A DNA stretch of 64,000 nt, taken from positions 8,176,741 to 8,240,740 of the forward strand of contig NC_133224.1 of the NCBI RefSeq assembly GCF_040436345.1, in the 5' to 3' direction. The number at the start of each line of letters is the position of its first letter. The first letter of the stretch is position 1. This DNA is from Pagrus major (Eukaryota > Chordata > Actinopteri > Spariformes > Sparidae). The translations under genes and the position numbers were made by a program. Under the pieces are notes generated by a model. That model was given only the letters and a program-made list of their open reading frames with translations. It did no database searches and was not told the origin of the DNA. Below, one piece after another: positions 33,881 through 46,459 of this stretch.

Positions 33881-36769
33881 ATTGTTATTATTATCATGCT
33901 ATTATTTCTATGTTCTTTTTTTCATCACATCGTCGTAAATAGGCTTCCATACAAAACAACAAAAAGGTGATGCAACACAAAAGGCTGCATGTTGTTTCAT
34001 TCGTCATTTCTTCAGTTATTTGTTAGTGATTTTTAGATCGATGGGTAGTTTTAAAATCTATTTACTGTAAGCACAGTTTTCTTCTGCTCTCAAACAGCTG
34101 ACCTTTCGTTACTCAGCAGCTAAACAACCCAGAAAGAACTTAATTAATTGTGTTTTTAGTGGAAAATCAACACAATGTTTCTCATGCTTTTCAACCTTGT
34201 GAAGAACAATCTGGGTAAAACACTGAGTACTTGTTATTTTAACTAATGAAAATGGCCACTTAGGCACACAAACAGACGCACAGTCGGCTTTACAACCCCA
34301 AAGGGCAGACATATCAGCCTGCATTGGTCTCCAGGGTGGAATGGAGGTGCTGGAAAGTGGATCAGAGTGAAGTGGCGCTCCATCCAAAGGGAATAGTAAA
34401 GTAAATTACTGCCCACTCAGAGATGACTTGAACTAGACAGAGGGTTTTTTAGCCTGTCATCTCATTAGGATAATTGAATGGATAATACTATATGTGATCC
34501 ATTTGGGTGGGAGTGTTACCAGGGAGAACAGTGGAGTTTTTCCTACATGGTCAGAGTCAAAATAATGAGCTGTAGGTAGAAGGCTTGTGGCGTCAAACCC
34601 GTGACAACAGAGACAGGAAAGAAGATGGAAATCAATACAAACGTGCCTGAAGCCGTCCTCTGTTGTTCACTGACCCCGGATCATTTTACCCCGAAGGCCT
34701 GCATTCACAAAAGCTTCACAGTTCCCATAACAGCACATGGTAGAGACACTCCATAATCTCTAGATAATAGACAGTTAACCACATTTACCTGATGCACTTT
34801 CCCAGACAGAAGCACTCCTCCTGCAGCTTCACGCAGACAGGGATACAAACGCTGTCAGTTGTGCGTTTCCCCTGGTTTTCCCTCTTGTCTCTACATGCCC
34901 GGTAGTTGTCTGGGCCTCAGGTTTCACCTTACAGGTGAGGAATGATCTGTTTTTCTCCCCTCCATTGAGATTTGGATATGTTTGTGTTTTTTGGACTGGG
35001 CGTACCCCTTCGAGTAGTATTTATGTTTTAGTTCAGCGTCTGTCATTTAATTCTGTCACCAGAAAATGCAGTTTGTTGGCTAAAGATAACTTATTGCCTC
35101 TCAGCTGCGTGTTAATGGGTTTACAGGTTGTAGGTCAACGCCTGTGTGCAAAAGGTTGCAGCATTTTAAAGAGCGCAAAACATCCACTTCCTCCAGTTGA
35201 CAGAATTTAAAGTAAACTAAAATTTCCTGCCTCTGAGCGTCATCTCTTTATCCCTAAACTGGCTGTGAAACGAGGTCCCTCCTGAAATAACAGGATCAAT
35301 AAATAGCTCAGCAGGGTGTTGCTGCCATTCTGTTGGTCTTATTGATTTCACATTTCTTTTATGCGCCCAGTCAAGCCCTAATATGATGTTTTCAACTCGT
35401 ATGATGAACGCAAAAACCCCCTCTCATTAGTGAAACACTCTTTTTAATCTAAATAAAAGGCACAGGAGCCATTATTTAACATATAAATGCAATCAGGCTG
35501 CTCTTTAAAATACATCAAATGACATATTAATCACTTGACTCTACACATAGCAACACGATGCTTTTGTAGATGTAGAAGTATCAGTATTTAGGTATTTTAA
35601 CCAAGCTGGGGTCATCATTTATTTTGGTGTTACAGGAACAAGAGAGATGAAGCATGCGCTAACCCAGACAAGATGTTATCAAAGGCTGTGTTCAATTCAG
35701 TTTCACAGTTAGACAACATAATTTACTGCACAGTGTGATGACTGTGTTGGTGGTGCAGTGTGAGCTGCCTGTAACAGACAGACAGTATGGATTCTCCACT
35801 AACCCACTGACCTGCATTGCAGAGGCAGGTTTTTTTCCTCTGTGCTACGTGCTCTGTATGTTCAATTACATGTTTAACTCTTTAGCAATGCTGCCCTCTA
35901 GTGCTGATAGTCAGTTAGGAGCCAATTGAATGTAATTAAGTACATTTACTCAAGTACTGCACACATTTGAGGTACTTACAGTTTACTAGTCATACATCAG
36001 CAGGTTGTTTTTTTACTTCCTGTCTCAAAAACTCACACTGTTATGTACAGAGGGATGTGAATATGCTATATTTAACAATCAGACATCACAATGAAAAAGC
36101 TTTTTAACCAAAAGGTTCATAAACATCAGTTGCAACTTTATACTGACAATCCAAATAATCCTTATAGATTAACTAAAATCAGTGAGTATAAATTGTTAAT
36201 AGTCTATTGCAGAGGCTGTTTTTTCAGTGACTATGTGCTCAGTTCTGTGTGAAGTTAATTTTCTAACTGTGACTGGTTTTAACATTATCTCTAAATTTCC
36301 AATTCAAATACCGGTTTGGCACAACGCCTCCGCATTTACGAGCAGTTCACAGGTTAAACTTTACTTTATATCACCCTGGAGGCTGCCTGCCAGAGGTCAA
36401 TATCGACTGGTCACAGTATTTTCAATGTGTTCCGGTCACAATTTTCAAAATAAAACTACCCACATAGTTTACTTCATACTAATTTTGGATTTAGCCGGAA
36501 AGTTAATTCTTATCCTGACTCGAAACTCAATGTCTGCTTACTATCTTTTAAAAGGATCTTTCAAGGCATCTCATGGTCTCCTTCGGTGGGTGGAGGGGGC
36601 TGGAGTTTGCTCAGTTTTTGTTGATTTCTCACTAAACCTGAGTTTCTGGTTAGACTATGGCATGTGGTGGAGAGCTCGAGAAGAAAATAGCAAGAGGATG
36701 TTGAGTTCAGTTTTTAAAAGTTGTTTTTAGATTCCTCCAGCTGCAATTTTGAATTTTGAATTATTTTAT

Positions 36770-37250
36770 TTAAGCGGGCAACTGCTCCAAAAGTACAATT
36801 TTGAGGTACTTGTACTTTACTTGAGTATTTCCATTTTCTTGTACTTCATACTCCCACTCCACTACATGTATTTGATATCTTTGATTACTAGCTACTTTAT
36901 CAGAGCCAATGTAGTGCATTTTTAAATAAATGTATTTAATCAGCAATCTGATAAAAAACAAAACAAACACACTGATTCTGATAATCAGAAAAATACTGAA
37001 TATCAGGTCTGATAATCGGTCAACCCACTATACAGTACGTGCATACATGTAAATGTACGTATACTTTACTTTTACTTGCACTTTTTATACTTCTGTACAT
37101 TAACATCAGATACTTTAAGACTTTTACTCAGGTACTGTTCGTATAGGCGACTTTCACTGTTACTAAAGTAATATCTTAACATGATGGCTTCACTTTTAGT
37201 ATATTTGAGTATGATGAGTAAGTATGATTTTTGGGTACTTTTACAACACT
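36770..37250 (+). repeat. Dispersed TACTTGAGTA-type repeat, long diverged copy
   Basis: Contains TTTTGAGGTACTTGTACTTT, ACTTGAGTATTTCCATTTTC, TCAGAGCCAATGTAGTGCAT, and an end with GGGTACTTTTACAACACTGG. A second internal restart near 37060 suggests two elements side by side or an insertion. Confidence 0.7.
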
Positions 37251-37469
37251 GGTATTTTATCATCTTAAAACATGTACAATCTTGATCTTTAAGTAACAGG
37301 TAACCAAAGTTTGAAATCAATTTAGTGGAATAAAAACTATAATATTTGCTTCCGAAACAAAGTGGTGAATAAAGTAGCATACAATGAAAAAGTACCCCCA
37401 AATTGCACTCATGTCAGTACTTGAGTAAATGTACTCAGTTACACTGCAGTGACTATTGATAATCTCATC

Positions 37470-37675
37470 TGGGATGTTGCTGGTTCATGGTTTTATTTTG
37501 AAGGTGATCCACCGGGCTTCCGGTGCCGTCCCTCACTCCCCGGAGCTTTACTGCTGTCATGGAGCATTGACACACGCGCAGTCACGCACGGTGCAGCCGC
37601 TGAATGACGGGGCGTACAGGCGGGACCACGGCCGAGTAACCGGTGACCCTCCGTCCAGTCCTCCGCGGTGTCGAC
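37470..37675 (+). promoter_or_regulatory. faah2: faah2 promoter and 5' UTR region
   Basis: GC and CpG content rises abruptly just before the faah2 start and continues into exon 1, while the upstream flank is AT-rich repeat. No TATA box is apparent. Confidence 0.45.
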
Positions 37676-40600
37676 ATGGCGCTGAGCCGTCTGGAAAAGC
37701 TTCAGGTATGGCTCTTCAAGGCGTTCATGGACGCCCTGTTCGCCCTCTTCCGGCTCTTCGCCCCGCTGAGAGCCGGCGTGTCCGGGAAGAAGCTGCCGCC
37801 CGTCGGCGACCCGCTGCTGCTTCTCTCGGCGACGCAGCTCGCTAAGAAGATCCGACGGAAAGAGGTGCGTACCCGGGCCGAAGCGAGCGACGACTGCGGC
37901 CGGACGGAGGGAGCTTTAACGTATTTAAGTCAAGCCGAATGAATAAGCACTTCCTCGTTCACTACTTTAGGTTATTGCTTGTTTACAATCGTAAAAGTTA
38001 TATAAGCAGTTAGCTGTTCGTCTTTAAATCCTTCTTGTTTTCAACGTGATTTTGTTTTTTCAACAACAAAAACCTCATTATAGTCAAAGCTAGGTCCACT
38101 CTCTGCGGGTCTAATCCCCACAGGTTAAATGTACAAACCTGATAAACGAGACAGTAGCACCTGTGGGATATACACACACCTGTGCTTCTTAGCCATGCAA
38201 TAATTAATTAATTAATTAATAATAATGTCTTGAGACAGTACAGTTTTCCATACCATTATAAGGCTATACAAGGCTTATAGGGTGCAGCACTCTCAGATAA
38301 AATGACTGTAAAATACATACTGTGAATAGAGGATGTTACCTGGTTTTATTTATTATGTTTTTTACTTTTTAACTCAGAATTTTAATACTAAAGACATTAA
38401 TGAGGTAATAATACAAACTTAGAAATATTTATTAGTTCCATAACTGAATAAACAAGCTGTTCTCAGAGGAAAATAAGGTCCCCAGAACACAGTTTGAAGC
38501 TAGAAAGGTGGCAGGGTCCGCCAAATATAATCAAAGTCCTTTAAGGTCAGTTTGTTTATTCAGTTTATTCAGTCATGAAAGCAAAGAGAGTTTGTTTATT
38601 TAGTTTGTTGATGATGAAGGTCTTACTCTTCTCAATGAAATTACTACATACTGCTCCTTTAAAGCCTTATATATAGAAGTAATATATATCTTCATATTTT
38701 TAAATCTCCTCAAAAACCCTTCATAAATGCTACAACTCGGTGACCAAATCAAATATCACTATATTCTTGACCAAGTACCTCGTTATTGTGACAATATTAC
38801 CAAGATGACCACTGGATGTTTCCTGGGACATTACTCGCACATTATAACCACAGCCACGCCTGTTTTGGACTTTATCTGGAGGTGTGAATTGTTTTACTTG
38901 TTATTCTGGTCTGAGTCTGTGTGTGTGTGTGTGTGTTACCGATCACAATACATGTTTATATAGTGTAACAGTGGTGTTTCTGGTTTCTCAGGTCTCCAGT
39001 GTGGAGGTGGTGCAGGCTTACATTGACAGGATCCAGGAGGTCAACCCTCTTCTGAACGCTGTCATAAAAGACAGGCAAGAAAGACCCTCCTTCTCTGATG
39101 GCTTTATGATAATAGATTAATTGTTTTTGCTCATTTGTTAAGCAAGAGGTTGCTCAAAATGTGAGGAATTGATGCGTTTCTTCGTCATAATTGATAGTAA
39201 ACTGAATATTTTTTGGTTTTGGAGCGTTGGTGGGACAGATGAAGACGTTTTATGATGTTATATTGGGTTTTTTCACTATTTTGAATGAGAAAATACTTGT
39301 AAACTGCGGCTATTGTGCTCCAGTGTTTCTTTTATTAATCATTATTCCTCCTAATGGATGTTTGGAGCAAAATTCTGACTTGTTTTAGTGCAGCCAATTA
39401 AGTTTTTTAGCAAAATTCTTTAAAAAAAAAACTGAAATTGGTTTCAACTCTGATGCATAATCTCAAAAATAAAGCCGTTTTAATCAGGATTAAAGCAGAT
39501 TTGGGTCAAATCAATTTTTCTTCCTCCGTCCAGGTTTGACGCTGCCCTCCAGGAGGCGGCCCAGGTCGACAAGCTCATCGAGGAGGAGACCGGTGGAGAG
39601 GAGGTGCTGGAGGACCGACTGCCTTTACTGGGAGTCCCACTCTCTGTCAAAGAGTCCTACGCCCTCCAGGGTAAACGCCAGAAATCTAATCTCCTGTCAG
39701 TCACATGAAACCATCAAATAACCAGCGTTTGAGCCAACATCTGATACTAGGAACATAGATCCACCCACACCCAGTTACTGTTTAGTGGAGGCGTTTAGAC
39801 TTCCTTGATTGCCACAAGATGAAACTTCAAAGCTGAAATGTATCTGTCAGTCTTTAGTATTGAGTTTATTTCGTGCTTCATTCAACATTTTTCCCTCCTG
39901 CAGGCATGCCGTTCACTACAGGTGTGATCTCCAGGCGAGGAGTCATATCCACTGTCGACGCTCCACCGGTGGCCCTGCTGAAGAGAGCAGGCGCCATCCC
40001 GCTGGGCGTCACCAACACCAGCGAGCTGTGTATGTGGTTAGAGTCCCACAACCACCTGTACGGCGTCACCAACAACCCGTACGACCTGGAGAGGATACCA
40101 GGAGGGAGCTCAGGTCAGCATCTGTTTGACGGGTTGAAGGGTGGACTCTTGATCACACGTTGTTGTCAAGCAGCGTTTATTCAGAGCAGCTTATTGTCGG
40201 AGTCGATCTCTTTGTCTCCAGGAAAGCAGCGCCCTGGTTATGCCTGATAATCATATTACACTGCAGACACACAAACACAGAGGCGCTGGCTCTGGTTCCT
40301 TAAAGGGGAACTCTTAAAGGGAAAGGCAGGTTTTGGATGCTTCTGTTGCAAATGTGAAAAAAGTTGTGTGAAGTTGCGAAGTCTGTTAAATTTGACTCAA
40401 ATGATCTGAGTCAGCACCAGTTGGGGCTGAAGACTACAAGCTTGAAATTAAAAAAAAAATCAACATGTGTGAAATAAGATGTGTTTACTCTGAGGGCAAC
40501 TGTTTTCAATTAAACAAGACTGATTAAAGCCGACCTGCCACATCCACCAGCTTATCTCTTCTCTCTCTCTGTGTTTATCTCCCTTCTCCTCCGCCTGCTT

Positions 40601-42326
40601 CAGGCGGCGAGGGAAGTATACTGGGAGGAGCGGGCGCCGTCATCGGCGTGGGCTCGGACATCGGCGGCAGCATCCGTATGCCCTGTTTCTTCAACGGAGT
40701 ATTTGGCCATAAAACCACTCCCGGTAAGAGAAACTTAATGTTTTAATGTATATTAACGTACGCCGTCCTTCTGGGCAACATTCTTTGTATTTAACTGTCG
40801 TCTCAGGTTTAAAGAACACATTTATGTCCCGGACTTAAATGTAATGTGTTTCTGCAGGTGTCGTGTCCTGTGAGAACCAGTACCCTCCTTGCTCTGGCAG
40901 ACACGGGGAGTACGTCAGCAGTGGTCCCATGTGTCGCTACGCCGAGGACCTGCTGCCCATGCTCAAGATCATGGCGGGACCCAACGCTCGCATGTAAGAG
41001 CTCTGCCGGTGTCGCTGCAGTATTTAGTTTTTCCAACACTAAAGCAAAGAGTAGTAGTAGTAGCAGTTATATTGTCACCAGACCTGCTGTGAGAGGATTA
41101 CTTACAGGCAGGGGGAAGAAAACTACTTAAAAATACATGTTGTAATATTTGAGTAGCTTTATCCGCTGCCGTCTCAATCCTAATTCTTCCTTTTATGCTA
41201 CATGTGATAGTGATAATGGGCCCTAATGCGAGAACATTTTCCTATTCTTGTCCTAAATTTCTCCTACTTATTTCTGTGAGGTTTGCTCATACAAGCCTCA
41301 GGATCCACCAAACTCTCTTTACCAGACAAATCACTGGATGGATGTCACTTGTTCACTAGGAGGTTTGCCGTTGAAAAACAACGATGGAGGCCCCTCAAGA
41401 AGTTATAACATCAGAACTGGAGAGTTTATTTAATCAGAGACGAGCACTGAAGGCTTTTCTCGATGGAAAAGATGTTTTCACTCAACTCTTAACTGGCCTC
41501 AGTAAGAGTTTGATTTACCAACTGGCTCTGCTGGTGGTAGTGCTGATATAAATGGTTGACGATACCCTGCGATAGATGGTGATGGACAGATGGTTCGTCC
41601 AAGTGTTTTGAGATGGAGATAAACAGCGACATGCGAGTAAGGGGAAGAAGGACGATGCCTGTTTGCAAGTAAACGTTAAGGCTTAAAAAAAGTGCCTTAC
41701 AGGGTCAAGAGTCAGGTTTGTTTGTTTATTTATTCGTCTAATTTGCATTATTTGCTCACACATGTGTTCACAGGTTGTCCTTAAACACGAAGGTCGACTT
41801 AAAGAAGCTGCGGTTCTTCACCATCCCCCACGACGGCGGCTCTCCGATGACGTACCCAGTCAGCAAAGAGCTTATAGAGATTCAGAGGAAGGTGTGTTGA
41901 TTACATCACTTATTCTATTAAGCTGCAAAGAGATGAGAAGATTTTTAAAAAAAAAAATCAAATCATGTGATGTTCTCCAGGTGGTGCAGCACCTGGAAGA
42001 TGACCTTGGAGTGAAAGTCCAAGAAGTGCATCTCCCCGAGCTCCGCTACGGCTTCCAGATCTGGGACACCTATATGGGTCTCCCTGACAAGGAGGGCAAA
42101 GTAGGTCCTGCTGTAATCTGAATCTGAACAGTGTGTCCCTGAATGCACAGAAGAAGAGTTGCTGGACAAAGGCCAACGAGCAGTTCATCAGTTTTCCCGT
42201 TAGATAATGTTTCACAGTGACAGAAAGCAGGCCCAGTCTCAGTCACAGCACCTATTGTAGTCTGCTGCTGCCCAGAAATGTTTCACTAATCCGTTTAGCT
42301 ACCAGGACACACGCACACACACACAC

Positions 42327-42375
<49 letters not shown>

Positions 42376-44042
42376 CTCGGAAGTTATTTCTGCTATGCCA
42401 TTACTTATTCACAGTTTCCTGATAAGAAGTAATTGACTTCAAATATGGATTTAATACAACATATGAACATACAGTATGTTAACATAGGGTGGTGTCTCAA
42501 ACTCAGAAATACTATATGCTTAGCTAGGATCAACAGTAAGATCAGTACATGTACAAAGTGATATTTCTATAGTTATTTTTCTCCTTTTTTGATACTTCAG
42601 GGATCAAATCTATTAGAAAATGTCATGAAGACAGCAGGTGTTTCTTGTTAATTAGCTGTGCGCTGCTGTTTTAAGGTATTTCAAGGCCAACTGTGTGTTG
42701 TTGGATGGGGACAGCACAGCAGTGTGGCAACTTAAGTATATGACAGTCACTCATTGTACTTACTGTGGCCTTCAAAATGAAAAATAACTGTTTAAAATGT
42801 TTCCTTCCCGCAGCCTCCTCAGGCATTTGTGGAGCTGATGGGGGAACCAGGACGACCCGCGTGGCCTCTGTGGGAGCTGCTGAAATGGATGGTGAGACGA
42901 TCAGAACATACAACTCCCGCCATCGGTAAGATGGGAAAACATTAACTATCATCCTTTCAAACTGCTGTTAATTAATTAAGTTTTACTTTCATTTTTATGT
43001 GTTATTATCCAAACACATTTTTATTTAATTTAGAAATTAAAAAATACTTTTCATTCATGTAATTATTTATTTCATAGTTATCATATAAAAATCATTATTT
43101 GTGTACTTTGGAGCTTCATGCAAGTATATGAAACTACATAGAAACTGACAAATTAAACACCAACGTAAACTATTGATAGTTTTAAACACAATAAATTATG
43201 CACCGGAAAGCATACGTTAAATAAATTGTCATTAGATACATATTGTATAATTTGTATGAATAATAAGTAGGAGAAATTCTGTTTTATTTCGGTAAAAGCT
43301 GTCTGAAAGCTGTAGCTGCACAAGTTTACGTGAACTGAACAGGATGTGTGTGTGATATCTTCAGGTCTGGCCCTGCTTGAGATGAGCCATGCGTCCAAAC
43401 CCTCAGCCTTCATCATCCAGCAGAAGGAGAAGCTGCAGAAGGAGCTGGAGGAGCTGCTGGGCACTGACGGTGTTTTTCTTTACCCTTCCCACCCCAGAGT
43501 AGCTCCCAAACACCACCACCCGCTCTTCAGACCATTTGACTTCGCCTACACAGGTTAGTCTGACCTCAAGTGATACAGTGCAGTCAGTCAGTCTTTCCAT
43601 TTTTTCTACAAGCTGCAAGTTGAGTCAAGATGTTTTAGTTTGTTATTTGACAGTGTCAAGTGAATTCTGGAAGTTAACATCTGATATTATAGAAACTAAC
43701 ATCCCACATGATGCTAGACTATGAATCCTGTGTGACCTAAACTGAAAAAGGGTCTTCTTCTTCCACCAGAATAATCAAAATGATCAAACAAATTCTCAGA
43801 AAATGCTCCAGTCTTACTTTTATTTCCACATATTGAAACATTTCATCCCTTCCTCTCTACTCCCAGGTATAATCAACATCCTCGGGCTGCCGGTCACCCA
43901 GTGCCCTCTGGGTCTGGGTGAGGAAGGTCTGCCCCTGGGTGTGCAGGTCGGTGCTGGGAAGCTGCAGGACCACCTGACCCTCGAGGTGGCCCTCTACCTG
44001 GAGAAGACGTTCGGAGGCTGGAGGGACCCCGGAGCCAAATAA
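37676..44042 (+). CDS. faah2: Fatty-acid amide hydrolase 2
   Basis: Eleven exons: 37676-37864, 38992-39074, 39534-39670, 39904-40113, 40604-40723, 40858-40993, 41774-41891, 41981-42100, 42814-42925, 43365-43553 and 43867-44042. They total 1590 bases, 529 residues (human FAAH2 is 532). FAAH2 hydrolyses fatty-acid primary amides and N-acylethanolamines such as anandamide. The amidase-signature triad is intact: Lys130 in PLSVKES, Ser205 in GGSSGGEG and nucleophile Ser229 in GSDIGGSIR. Residues 9-30 are hydrophobic (VWLFKAFMDALFALFRLF), fitting the N-terminal membrane or lipid-droplet anchor. Conserved blocks run to the C-terminus: ELCMWLES, SGPMCRYAEDLLPMLKIM, FLYPSHPRVAPKHH, LGLPVTQCPLGL and YLEKTFGGW. 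Intron 2 begins GC (39075-39076) and not GT; the frame requires it. The start codon is in the GC-rich first exon, and its context is CGACATGG. Confidence 0.97.
38340..38670 (+). repeat. Dispersed AATAAACAAGCTGTTCTCAG repeat, long copy
   Basis: Shares with 51850-52195 the order: GAGGTAATAATACAAACT, ATAACTGAATAAACAAGC, GGTGGCAGGGTCCGCCA, TTAAGGTCAGTTTGTTTATT and a CTCCTTTAA end. It lies in faah2 intron 1. Confidence 0.8.
42308..42373. repeat. (CA)n microsatellite with CG interruptions
   Basis: CA tract in faah2 intron 8, with ACGCAC interruptions. Confidence 0.93.
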
Positions 44043-44681
44043 AACCTCACAAGCAAACAGCCATTGCCAAAATCTCCTCCTGGTCGGATGGAAGATTGTC
44101 AGACTGACTCTATCTGCCTCGCTGCTTAACTGTAGTACAGAAATACTGCGGTACAATCAGATTGTTGAATGTTCAAGTGGAAGAGATTGATTTTTGCACT
44201 AATGGGGGAATCAGCTGCTCCAGTGAGCGCAAGTCATGATTTTATAATTTGCCATGAGCACAAGACTCAGAAAGATGATTTTTAGCGCTAATGGAAATAA
44301 CGGATCATTAACATTATCACAAAACGGGGCTGTTGTGCCGTTAATTTATAGAAGTTTTATAGAACTTGCACAATTAATTCCTACAGTTACACGTGTGTAA
44401 CTAACAGCAGACCTACTGTAGCTGTGTTAACTCTCAGAGGCTCGGTACATGACAGGTTCTAGGTTTTAAATGTTCTGCACACTCACACAGGCGTCTTGTT
44501 CTAACTAATTACACTTGTGCTCAGGTTCACACTCGGTGGAGCCGACCTGGGAGTTTGCATTAAAGAATCATAAAAGTGTAATAAGACCTGCGTGAACAGG
44601 TGCATCAGGTGTGGTCAGAATAATGAAACGCCTGTGTGGATGTGTACTGTAGATGTGAAATGTCAGTCAGCGCTTGACGGT

Positions 44682-44687
44682 AATAAA
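44682..44687 (+). terminator. faah2: faah2 poly(A) signal
   Basis: AATAAA 640 bases after the faah2 stop, followed by a T-rich stretch near 44716-44727 that fits a downstream element. It is the first canonical hexamer after the stop that I see. Confidence 0.6.
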
Positions 44688-44699
44688 TGTTTTAATACT

Positions 44700-46350
44700 T
44701 AAGGTTTTGCATGTCTTTTTTTTTTTATCTGTGTGGTGATGTGAATGTTGCATAATTGCAGTTAATCGACTGTGGTGCCTGTTTTATGCTGCGACACATT
44801 TGTTTCAGTTGATTTAAAAAAAAAGGTACGAATGTTTTCTCTTATTTATAATTTCACCGCGTCTTATGACAAACATGTTAAGTACATTCTCCAGTCTGGT
44901 GGTGGTTGTTCTTATGCCCGTGTGTCTCTAGCATAGTCTTAATGTAAATAATCAACCTGGCAACAGTTAAATGTTAACTTAAGGTAAGCTGGCTTGCACT
45001 CACTAAAATATAAACCATAATGATTAACCCCATGGGGTTCTTTGACAGACATTTCAAGCCCTTTATGGCCGTTTCTGCAGACTTACCCACAGTTCATAGT
45101 GTTGTAATGTTATACACAGGGTCACGACAGGTTATCAAGGGAACCAGCCAAAAATCGTTTCAATAAACAATGGTAATACGGATACGGATTCAGATGGGGG
45201 GACAGATCCAGCGATTTGTTCTCACTTCTGACATTTTTTGTTCTCAGGGAGTAATGCACGGATCTTCAGACCTATTTAAGTGGCTGGTATTTATGAGCGA
45301 GTACAATTTGATGCAGATCCAAATACAAATTCAGATCTAGTGGATTTAAATGTTTTATTTGATATTGTATTAGGTTTAGGGTTAGGACTGATTGAAGGGG
45401 ACTGTTGGGCCCTGGCGGATGTATGCGCTCTACTGAGTTCTAGTTGTTTATGCATCTTATTTATATCACTAACTTATATCTGACTTTTTCACCTAGAACT
45501 GGTTCCCTACTTTGATCAGTTTATTTAACTAAACAAGGACACAATGCCTAATTAGCTTCTGAAACACTGGAGAACATTTTCCCTGAAACCTCTGACTGAA
45601 TAAGCTTCTATTGTGTATATTTATACTTGTTTCGTTTTTATTATTACATATTTTAAAACATAAAGTAAAAAGTCCTAAACCAACAGGGTTAAGTGAAGGT
45701 CAAAAAGTGCCCCTCACAACTTACCAGGTGACAACTGTGTCGGTGAGGGTTCAGGGCTTCCCTCACCCAAAAAGGTGAAAGCGAGAAAGAAAAGGAAAGA
45801 AAAGCCCCTCTGGAGTCTGTTGTCACTTTATTTTCTTCCCTTCTTTTGAAAAAGGATGAAAAATTATTAAACATCTACCAGAAGGCTCCAAACAGAACTT
45901 GACAGCATTGAGAACAATTCAGTTTTGGTCACCTCTATGATGACTGTCATTGTCGTTCTCTTCTTTTTTTTTTCTCTCTCTCACAAATCATGAATGAGTT
46001 CTGAAAGGTCCGTGATAAGCTGCGAAGGTCACATTCATACAGAAAAATACAGACGGCTCGTCTTTTCTTTGCTTTAGACATGTGACATGCTTGTACTTCG
46101 GAGTACAAATGTTGAAAAGGTGTCTGCCGTGAGAATAATTCTTCTCCTCAGACTCGAGTATAACTCTCACCCCTCCTGACCACAGCATCATTCAGGAATC
46201 GGAGGTGACTTAAAAACAGAAACAATAAAAGGGTAAAGGGAAACAATCAAACAAAAAGTACAGAAATATTCTTCAAAGAGTCCTGCATTTTGGCGGCGCA
46301 GGAAAAAAGGGAGGACCTTTCTCTCCTTGACGACCTCTCACCCGCCCAGT
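44700..46350. other. Intergenic interval between faah2 and nelfa 3' ends
   Basis: The two genes converge here. Apart from a dispersed repeat at 45110-45445, the DNA is AT-rich and I see no gene. Confidence 0.6.
45110..45445 (+). repeat. Dispersed repeat ending GGGCCCTGGCGGATGTATGC
   Basis: Contains ATACGGATACGGATTCAGAT, GATGCAGATCCAAATACAAA and GGGCCCTGGCGGATGTATGC with GCTCTACTGAGT. The last block is the inverse of the start of the copy at 24020-24310. Confidence 0.65.
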
Positions 46351-46352
46351 GC

Positions 46353-46358
46353 TTTATT
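46353..46358 (-). terminator. nelfa: Candidate nelfa poly(A) signal
   Basis: AATAAA on the minus strand about 100 bases after the nelfa stop. A second hexamer lies further on, near 45827, so the 3' UTR may be longer. Confidence 0.4.
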
Positions 46359-46459
46359 TGGCCCAAATGTGTATGCAAATACTTGTGTATGTGTAAACAT
46401 GTTGGTTTCGAAGTGGATAAGAAATTTTGGGTGTGTGTTTTCCGAGCGAGCGAAGCGTC

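Larger units (their letters stand above)
28561..37450. other. Gene-poor interval between tesk1 and faah2
   Basis: I find no exon series here. The interval holds dispersed repeats, a (TG)n tract, a minisatellite and AT-rich DNA. A somewhat GC-rich patch at 32330-32640 has no supported frame. The longest open frame, 36227-36730, has no recognisable domain. Confidence 0.6.

Noticed and set aside
36227-36730. Open frame of 167 codons on the plus strand
   Set aside because: No domain, no Kozak or splice support, AT-rich DNA between dispersed repeat copies; hydrophobic content looks like chance reading.
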